DNA of 26,316 nt, from positions 1 to 26,316 of IMG/VR virus record IMGVR_UViG_3300021478_000102. One strand, written 5' to 3'. Shown piece after piece: positions 9,126 through 14,515 of this stretch. The stretch's first letter is position 1. Every line of letters starts with the position of its first letter. The notes under the pieces were generated by a model. The model ran no database searches. It was not told where the DNA came from and saw only the letters and a list, made by a program, of their open reading frames with translations. The position numbers and the translations under genes were made by a program. This DNA comes from a virus.

Positions 9126-9436
9126 CAGGTGCCACCATTATCGAGCGCAGTAATCTGTGCCTTGTTGGCAACCAGAAACGCCTGCAACGCCTGATCGAGC
9201 ACATCGAGCGCGTAGGCATAAGCGGCACCTTGTTCGCCGGGCGTTTCCCCCGGCAGCACGCCGAAATTGCTTCCGGTTTCAAGCGCTATCCCGGTCGGCT
9301 CTGGCGCGCCGCTCTGCGCCGCCGACGCCGCGAGGTTGACGCGATGGAGTTCTTCAATCGCGCTAATGAGATTGGCGATGCTCACATTGGACAAAGACCC
9401 GAAGGGAGTAGCGCCGTTGACGATGATGGCTGGCAT
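9125..9436 (-). CDS. Small conserved-looking phage protein, 103 aa
   Basis: The N-terminus (MPAIIVNGATPF) is followed by an amphipathic helix, a Gly/Pro-rich middle and a helical end (YALDVLDQALQAFLVANKAQI). No family recognised. AAGGA stands about 9 bases before the ATG at 9436, so I prefer it to the TTG two codons earlier. The stop overlaps the 42-residue gene as TGATG. It belongs to the small-gene run between the fibres and the nozzle, so a fibre-attachment or tail accessory role is possible but not shown. Confidence 0.75.
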   Translation of the reverse strand: MPAIIVNGATPFGSLSNVSIANLISAIEELHRVNLAASAAQSGAPEPTGIALETGSNFGVLPGETPGEQGAAYAYALDVLDQALQAFLVANKAQITALDNGGT

Positions 9437-9450
9437 TTCCAAATTTCCTT

Positions 9451-9762
9451 TTAGCTGTTTGCTTTGAAGAGCAGTTTGATTGCGTCGTAATTCCTGCCCT
9501 GCGCCTGCAGTTGATCGGCCTCTCGAACCAGCCCGGCGCGATAGGATTGATCAACGATGGCAGGAGCGTCCGGTGGCGGCGGCTTTGGCGATACATAGGG
9601 ATCGGGCACGCCGCCATCGGCCAGCCATTGCAGATACCCAGGACTTTGCGGATCGCCGTTATAGTCGCGGTTAGCCATATCTGGCGGAATGTATGCGCCA
9701 TCGGAAGTACGAATAACGGCGCAGGGTTCAGTAGGGGCTGTGAGTTGGTATTCAGCGGCCAT
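9451..9762 (-). CDS. Small phage protein with AEYQLT...VIRT N-terminus, 103 aa
   Basis: The N-terminal half (AEYQLTAPTE, AVIRTSDGAYIP, then ANRDYNGDP and YLQWLADGG) resembles short accessory proteins found beside tail fibre genes. The middle is proline-rich (SPKPPPPDAPA) and the end is a helix (READQLQAQGRNYDAIKLLF). GGAGG lies before the ATG at 9762. The short gene immediately upstream (9848-9931) begins with a related sequence, so the two look like a duplication. Biochemical role unknown. Confidence 0.75.
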   Translation of the reverse strand: MAAEYQLTAPTEPCAVIRTSDGAYIPPDMANRDYNGDPQSPGYLQWLADGGVPDPYVSPKPPPPDAPAIVDQSYRAGLVREADQLQAQGRNYDAIKLLFKANS

Positions 9763-9791
9763 CTCTAACCTCCAAAGGCTTCAACGCTTCG

Positions 9792-9931
9792 TCAATCGTC
9801 AAGCCATTGCGCAATCTCGACCGGATTGTTGTGCGGTACGAAGTGGCTTACCCATTAGCGCTATCCTTGTCGCGGTTGGCGGAATCGGTGCGTATCACAA
9901 CATCGGTGTTGGTGAGTTGATAGTCTGCCAT
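9792..9931 (-). pseudogene. Short, apparently frameshifted paralogue of the following gene
   Basis: An ATG at 9931 overlaps the stop of the large collagen fibre as TGATG. The frame reads [21 protein letters not shown] and stops after 27 codons (TAA 9850-9848). It is related to the start of the next protein (AEYQLT, VIRT, ANRD). Shifting by -1 near 9852 gives a continuation with PVEIAQWLDD ending at 9792, which resembles the YLQWLADGG part of the paralogue. Either a 27-residue peptide is made or a 1-base loss broke a gene of about 47 codons. No canonical slippery heptamer is visible. A sequencing error cannot be excluded. Confidence 0.5.
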
Positions 9932-11784
9932 CACAGCCTCGCATTGGCGTTGACAGTAAATCCGTTATGAATGCTCTCCGTGTTTACAGCCCCAGTAAAT
10001 TGAATTCCCACGGAGTTAAGATCGTTCATACTGAACGAGTTGAAGGTCGAGTTGGTCGGTGCATTAGCCGTAAAAGCACAAGTTGGTTGCGCGCGCTTTG
10101 TCACCTTGAACGGAAACACAACCCCCACACACCCGTTTGAGGTCATGGTCTGTCGATATCCGCCAGTTACACGCTCCCAGTGACGCATGCACGCCGCCAA
10201 CTCACTGGCATAGTCCGGTACCATGAATGGCGGCGCGACGTTGCCCTCATACAGTCCGACGTCGAACAATTCGAACACATTGCCTGCCGTACCCATGAAG
10301 TTGAACTGATTGGCCGTAGCCAAAAACCCAACGTTTGATGTCCACGATCCAGCCGCTTGTTGGACATTAGAACCGGCCATTAGTGCCCACGACACATAGA
10401 GACCAACGGTACTATCCACTACCCATGCCCCGGGAATGTCGAGCGGCACGGTAACCGACTTGACAACATCTCCGGTAACAACATCTGCGGGTGTAATGAC
10501 ATATTCCGCGACATAGCTTCGATTGAGCGCGCCATTCCAAAACGCGACACAATAAGTGCCTGCGGGAGCCTTCACCCCAAACTGAAGGATTACAGTTTTA
10601 GCGTTAGCCGTCCCCAATTTGAGATCGGCAACGCGCAAACCCTCCCATGCGGTTTGTATGCGTATCTGATCGGCTGCGTCCATTGACGCATCAGCAGCGG
10701 TTACCGTAAACCGCAGGCGATTTGGTGATCCTCCTGGCGTCGGGCTGGCGACTTGAGCGAACGAAGCTGTGCCTGAAGTATTGAGCGTCCCCACCTTGAA
10801 TTGATCTACCGGAAAATATCCAGCTACAGTACCTGCCGCATTCCCATTCTCTTGCGAAACCATCATCGCGCCGTTGAGGACATAGTTTTTCTTCAGATCG
10901 CCGATGTTGCTACGCGCCTGCGCTTGCTGGTTCGCCGTCAATCCCTGCGCGATGTCGTAGCGCACCGCCCCGACACCTGCGGTCCCTGTCGCTCCGGTTG
11001 CTCCCGTTGCGCCTACACCACCCGGCGTGCCTGCTGATCCAACAGCGCCAGTCGGTCCGGTTGCGCCAACAGTCCCTGGCGTGCCCGGTGTACCTGCTGT
11101 CCCCTGTGCGCCGGTCGGACCGGTGGCGCCAGCGCTGCCTGGCGTGCCCACCGATCCCTGTGCGCCGGTCGGTCCGGTGGCGCCAGCGCTGCCTGGCGTG
11201 CCGGGTGTACCAACAGAACCAGCAGCGCCGGTCGGTCCAGTCGCGCCTACGCCACCTGGCGTACCAGGGGTACCCGCCGATCCCTGCGCACCTGTCGGTC
11301 CGGTCGCACCAGCAGTGCCCGGGGCACCAGGAGTACCAGGGGCGCCTACCGACCCCTGAGCGCCGGTCGGACCCGTTGGCCCCGGCAAACCGGCTCCTGT
11401 TGCCCCTCCCCCTGCAGGTCCTGTCGGTCCGGTCGCACCAGCAACTCCAGGTATACCCGGCGTACCGGCTGATCCTGCAGCACCGGTCGGCCCGGTACTA
11501 CCCACGCCCGATCCACCAGTCGGACCCGTAAACGCGCCCGCGCCAGTCGGCCCGGTCAAACCCACTCCAGCAATTCCAGTTGCTCCAGTTGGACCTGTGC
11601 TGCCTACTCCCGACTGACCGGTCGCGCCAGTCGGTCCGGTAAACGCCCCCGCTCCGGTCGCCCCGGTTGCCCCGGTAGGTCCACCAGCCGGCCCCCCAGG
11701 ACCAGTCGAACCCGTCGAACCAGTCGGTCCGGCGATCACTACCGGAAACGCCTGCACTGGTGCCGCTGGTATGACGTTCACCAT
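9931..11784 (-). CDS. Large collagen-stalk tail fibre, 617 aa
   Basis: After a short anchor (PVVIAGPTG) there are about 250 residues of almost unbroken Gly-x-y triplets, mostly GPT, GAT, GTP and GAQ, as in phage collagen-like stalks that form triple helices. The stalk ends at [20 protein letters not shown], a junction typical of tail fibres. A beta-rich tip of roughly 300 residues follows and includes [18 protein letters not shown], a block common near the end of phage fibre tips. The expected role is host-surface binding as a trimer. The ATG at 11784 is preferred to the TTG four codons earlier, because the upstream gene stops at 11786. The stop overlaps the next small gene. Confidence 0.87.
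   Translation of the reverse strand: MVNVIPAAPVQAFPVVIAGPTGSTGSTGPGGPAGGPTGATGATGAGAFTGPTGATGQSGVGSTGPTGATGIAGVGLTGPTGAGAFTGPTGGSGVGSTGPTGAAGSAGTPGIPGVAGATGPTGPAGGGATGAGLPGPTGPTGAQGSVGAPGTPGAPGTAGATGPTGAQGSAGTPGTPGGVGATGPTGAAGSVGTPGTPGSAGATGPTGAQGSVGTPGSAGATGPTGAQGTAGTPGTPGTVGATGPTGAVGSAGTPGGVGATGATGATGTAGVGAVRYDIAQGLTANQQAQARSNIGDLKKNYVLNGAMMVSQENGNAAGTVAGYFPVDQFKVGTLNTSGTASFAQVASPTPGGSPNRLRFTVTAADASMDAADQIRIQTAWEGLRVADLKLGTANAKTVILQFGVKAPAGTYCVAFWNGALNRSYVAEYVITPADVVTGDVVKSVTVPLDIPGAWVVDSTVGLYVSWALMAGSNVQQAAGSWTSNVGFLATANQFNFMGTAGNVFELFDVGLYEGNVAPPFMVPDYASELAACMRHWERVTGGYRQTMTSNGCVGVVFPFKVTKRAQPTCAFTANAPTNSTFNSFSMNDLNSVGIQFTGAVNTESIHNGFTVNANARL
10975..11735 (-). repeat. Collagen-triplet coding repeats
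   Basis: This stretch is built of short imperfect direct repeats coding for Gly-Pro-Thr-Gly-Ala and Gly-Thr-Pro-Gly units of about 10-20 residues. At DNA level the copies are close but not identical, so repeat number could change by recombination or slippage. On the opposite strand they give long spurious proline/valine open frames. Confidence 0.85.
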
Positions 11785-11785
11785 C

Positions 11786-12508
11786 TTACAGCTCAATCAA
11801 CATGAACTGAGTGTCTCGCACATAGGCTGTACTGCCAGCCGTCGCCGTGATGGCAAGATCGAACCAGTAAGTTGTGCCAAGCGTCAGCGACGACACGATT
11901 TCCATCACGGTGAAACCGGAATAGTCGTTGGCCGAAGCAGAAAAACTCTGCTGGAATTGACCAAACTGCGTACCACTACCGCCCGCCGCGCCAGCCACTG
12001 GAGACGCGCCGGTGCCATACTTGGCCATGATGGAAGTGCCGGCTCCGGTGCCGCCGGTCGAATTGCGCGCCAGGCCAGCAAATATCAGCATCAGCCGACC
12101 GCTGCTGACGGGCGTATAGCGAAACCCAAGCCCGATAAAAGACAGCGTCGTGCCATAAGGCCCGAATGGCCCTCCCGATGCAGCAGTATAAATTCCCCCA
12201 ATACCAGTGGATGCACCAGTTGCCCCCAGCGGACCGGTCGGCCCGGTCACCGTCGAAGCCGCGCCAGCCGAGCCGGGCGGCCCAGTACGGCCAGTCGGAC
12301 CAGTAAATGCGCCAGCCCCAGTTGCGCCCACCGCTCCTGTCGGTCCGGTAACTCCGGTCGGTCCTACCGATCCCGTGGCGCCCGTAATCGTTGCAAGTCC
12401 GGCAGGCCCTGTCGCCCCTGTGGGGCCGCCACTTGGTCCTGTGGGGCCGCCGACTACAACCACCGGCTGAGCCATGATCGGCGCGGGAATATTCGATTGC
12501 TGCGACAT
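11786..12508 (-). CDS. Collagen-stalk tail fibre with short globular tip, 240 aa
   Basis: The N-terminus ([20 protein letters not shown]) matches the anchor of the two flanking fibre genes. About 75 residues of Gly-x-y follow, including AGAFTGPTG, which also occurs in both neighbours. The C-terminal 130 residues (from [12 protein letters not shown] to DTQFMLIEL) form a beta-rich domain with [11 protein letters not shown] and [14 protein letters not shown], resembling small trimeric fibre heads. GAGGG precedes the ATG at 12508. It is probably a receptor-binding or decorating fibre. It appears to be one of three tandem copies with different tips. Confidence 0.83.
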   Translation of the reverse strand: MSQQSNIPAPIMAQPVVVVGGPTGPSGGPTGATGPAGLATITGATGSVGPTGVTGPTGAVGATGAGAFTGPTGRTGPPGSAGAASTVTGPTGPLGATGASTGIGGIYTAASGGPFGPYGTTLSFIGLGFRYTPVSSGRLMLIFAGLARNSTGGTGAGTSIMAKYGTGASPVAGAAGGSGTQFGQFQQSFSASANDYSGFTVMEIVSSLTLGTTYWFDLAITATAGSTAYVRDTQFMLIEL

Positions 12509-12514
12509 GATCCC

Positions 12515-12922
12515 TCAACCTATTCGCCAACTGGTCCCATCAGAAAACACCGGCACTTTATTGCTGCCGCCCCCGGCAACGACGCTATTGAATGTTGTGG
12601 TGGTTGCATCGATAACGAAATTCCGGCCACCTACAGCGCTTGCTGTCGGCAAACCAGACACCGTCGTCGATCCGCCTAGCGTCCCCGGCGGCCCCGTTAA
12701 ACCGATCGGTCCGGTCGGCCCGGTAAATGCCCCCGCTCCCGTTGCCCCAGTCGGCCCAACGCCACGATCCCCCGTCGCCCCAGTCGGTCCCACGATCGCT
12801 GCGCCGGTTGCTCCAGTCGGACCGGTCGGACCGCCAAACGCACCCGTGGCGCCGGTCGGCCCGTGCACAACCACGACGGGGCGGGTCTCTACCAGGGCAG
12901 GATCGTTGTTGATGACCGGCAT
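12515..12922 (-). CDS. Short collagen-like fibre protein, 135 aa
   Basis: An anchor ([15 protein letters not shown]) leads into about 60 residues of Gly-x-y and a small C-terminal domain ([20 protein letters not shown], then [14 protein letters not shown]). The last block is a familiar ending of phage fibres, a short strand with W-R. The ATG overlaps the upstream stop as TGATG. It is the shortest of three adjacent collagen-stalk paralogues. The likely role is a minor fibre or virion decoration. Confidence 0.8.
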   Translation of the reverse strand: MPVINNDPALVETRPVVVVHGPTGATGAFGGPTGPTGATGAAIVGPTGATGDRGVGPTGATGAGAFTGPTGPIGLTGPPGTLGGSTTVSGLPTASAVGGRNFVIDATTTTFNSVVAGGGSNKVPVFSDGTSWRIG

Positions 12923-13338
12923 CAGGGCCCCGCTGGAAACGTTACACCCTGATTGACGATCAACATGCCGTGCATCAACGGCACCCGAACGGAAGGCGTT
13001 GACGCATCGACCATCACCAGATCGTAAACGTAAGTGCCGGGAGTCAAACTGGCCTGCAGAACCGCAGGCGAAACATTGAAGTGGATCACCCGCTGAACCA
13101 CGTCGTCGATAACGATCTGCCCACCAGCGCTATCCATATGCAGCAGCGGCACCAGATCGTAGGAGCTGCGTTGCACATCGAGTTCGAAATTTTGTCCGGT
13201 TAACGTCCAAGTGGTGTCACCCGGGGTGCCAAACTGGAACGCATCCATCCAAGTACCATTGTTGTCAATTCGCAAATCGACATGCGCTGATGTCACGCTG
13301 TGAACGCATCCGTCTTCAGGACAACACATAAAATTCAT
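12922..13338 (-). CDS. Beta-rich virion protein of unknown family, 138 aa
   Basis: The N-terminus is [13 protein letters not shown], with four cysteines in the first 11 residues. The remainder alternates short strands ([55 protein letters not shown]), as in immunoglobulin-like or fibre-base domains. No motif identifies an activity. Both ends overlap neighbours (ATGA upstream, TGATG downstream). It lies between connectors and fibres, so a fibre-base or tail-knob role is a fair inference. The cysteine cluster could bind metal but has no recognised pattern. Confidence 0.75.
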   Translation of the reverse strand: MNFMCCPEDGCVHSVTSAHVDLRIDNNGTWMDAFQFGTPGDTTWTLTGQNFELDVQRSSYDLVPLLHMDSAGGQIVIDDVVQRVIHFNVSPAVLQASLTPGTYVYDLVMVDASTPSVRVPLMHGMLIVNQGVTFPAGP

Positions 13339-13985
13339 CGCAGCACCGCCGGATTTACATTAAAGGTGCTAACGCCACCGCGCTGACCGCTGACTCGAAA
13401 CTGTTGCGGATAGGCCCAAGCCTGCGAACCGACGGTATTGGCGCGCATCATCGCCACCCGAGCATGGGCAATGGTGTTGCGAAAGCGAGCCAGGTGAAAC
13501 GACGCCAGGGTCTGATTCGAATAGCTCTGGCCAGGTTGCAACATCATATAACCCAGCAGACCGCTCAGCAGTCCGACGCCATAGGCCGGCAGCACCCAGT
13601 CCGGAATGTTCGGCGGATAACACCCAAAGGGATCGTCGACATTCTTGACCACCGTCGCCTGCATCGGCTGCACATTGCTGTACGGATATAAAAATCGTAC
13701 CGTGCCGATCGATGGCATCACCGCCGCTTGCGGCACGTTGTTCTGATCCACTACTCCCAACAACCTCAAGGTGCGCCCGGTCAACGGCATCAGCGGATAT
13801 TCCAACGTGTCCGGAATCACCGTGAAATTAATGGTTTCCAACCAGCAATTTGAATCGCCGAAAAATTCCTGCAGCACGTCGAACAACTGCACCCGAAGCT
13901 CAGCATCAGAAGCCCCGGTCAGGATAACGTTGGCCTGGCCAACCAGCTTTTGCCAGTACTTGTCGCATGCGGATGATTTGCTCAT
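13335..13985 (-). CDS. Putative head-tail connector/tail tube protein, 216 aa
   Basis: The start MSKSSACDKYWQKL at 13985 overlaps the upstream stop as ATGA; the longer frame has no ribosome site. The protein has a helical beginning (YWQKLVGQANVILTGASDAELRVQL split over two helices), a middle with strands (LEYPLMPLTGRTLRLLGVV) and a helical end (LARFRNTIAHARVAMMRAN), finishing QRGGVSTFNVNP. Together with the gene before it, it occupies the place where podoviruses encode adaptor proteins that join the portal to the tail. Assignment is by position and general look; I cannot name a domain with certainty. Confidence 0.77.
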   Translation of the reverse strand: MSKSSACDKYWQKLVGQANVILTGASDAELRVQLFDVLQEFFGDSNCWLETINFTVIPDTLEYPLMPLTGRTLRLLGVVDQNNVPQAAVMPSIGTVRFLYPYSNVQPMQATVVKNVDDPFGCYPPNIPDWVLPAYGVGLLSGLLGYMMLQPGQSYSNQTLASFHLARFRNTIAHARVAMMRANTVGSQAWAYPQQFRVSGQRGGVSTFNVNPAVLR

Positions 13986-14434
13986 CGTCCCTGTCCCTGT
14001 CCGCCCGGCGCCGATCCACCGGCCACGCCAGGCATCCCGCGGCCGACCAGCCCGATGTAAAAAATGTTCATGAAAGTCGAGGAGCGGAGATCCTGTACGT
14101 CTTCCTGATCGCGCTCCAGCGCGTGCCCGCACAATCCGTGCAACAGGTACGGCCGAAACTGCGACTCCATGATTACCTTGGTGTCGTCGACGACCTGGAA
14201 CGACTGCACCTGGCCCATCACCGCCAGATTGTAGACGAACAGATCCGCCCGTAACCGTCGCGCGTGCAGCATGGTGATGTTGAACGCCGTCAACAACGAC
14301 TGGTCGTCATAACGGTAAGGAGGAACCTTGTCCTGCAGCAGAGTGCGGGCGTCGGCGATGTAGTCCGCCACCGTGTTCAGGGTCGGCAGCTCGCTATCGC
14401 TGTAGTTGCCATAGTATGAAGGGCTTGTCGCCAT
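13982..14434 (-). CDS. Putative head-tail adaptor protein, 150 aa
   Basis: The beginning (LNTVADYIADARTLLQD, then YRYDDQSLLTAFNITMLHARR) is typical of phage adaptors that start with a helix, a D-x-x-L-L-x-A turn and a second helix. A middle of LFVYNLAVMG and HALERDQED follows, with a Gly-rich end (GGSAPGGQGQ). Such proteins bind the portal after packaging and begin the tail. The gene follows the capsid gene directly, the usual place. Its start and its GGAG ribosome site lie inside a strong hairpin (14434-14459), so translation may be held back until the hairpin opens. Confidence 0.8.
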   Translation of the reverse strand: MATSPSYYGNYSDSELPTLNTVADYIADARTLLQDKVPPYRYDDQSLLTAFNITMLHARRLRADLFVYNLAVMGQVQSFQVVDDTKVIMESQFRPYLLHGLCGHALERDQEDVQDLRSSTFMNIFYIGLVGRGMPGVAGGSAPGGQGQGR

Positions 14435-14459
14435 TAGGCTGCTCCGAAGGGCAGCCTAA
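14434..14459 (-). promoter_or_regulatory. Hairpin burying the adaptor ribosome site and start
   Basis: A 9-bp perfect stem (14434-14442 with 14451-14459) encloses a loop with a CUUCGG core on the transcript strand. The GGAG that serves the adaptor ATG (14434-14432) lies at the loop edge and 3' arm, and the A of the start codon pairs at the stem base. No U-tract follows, so a translational gate fits better than a terminator. Confidence 0.65.
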
Positions 14460-14467
14460 TGCGAGAA

Positions 14468-14488
14468 GTTTGCAAAATACTTGCAAAC
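14468..14488 (-). terminator. Stem-loop after the capsid gene, possible weak terminator or processing site
   Basis: A perfect 8-bp inverted repeat (14468-14475 with 14481-14488, 5-nt loop) lies 28 bases past the capsid stop. A GC-rich imperfect stem (about 14493-14511) comes before it and the adaptor hairpin after it. The bases that follow on the transcript are UUCUCGC, not a U-run, so full termination is doubtful. Protection of the capsid message 3' end is an alternative. Confidence 0.45.
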
Positions 14489-14515
14489 GGATGAGGGGGC
14501 CGGGTGCCCTCTCCT

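Noticed and set aside
10975-12460. CRISPR-like or satellite repeats, and long plus-strand frames rich in Pro/Val
   Set aside because: The repeats are in frame with collagen triplets on the minus strand. There are no uniform spacers, and the plus-strand frames are shadows of Gly-x-y coding.
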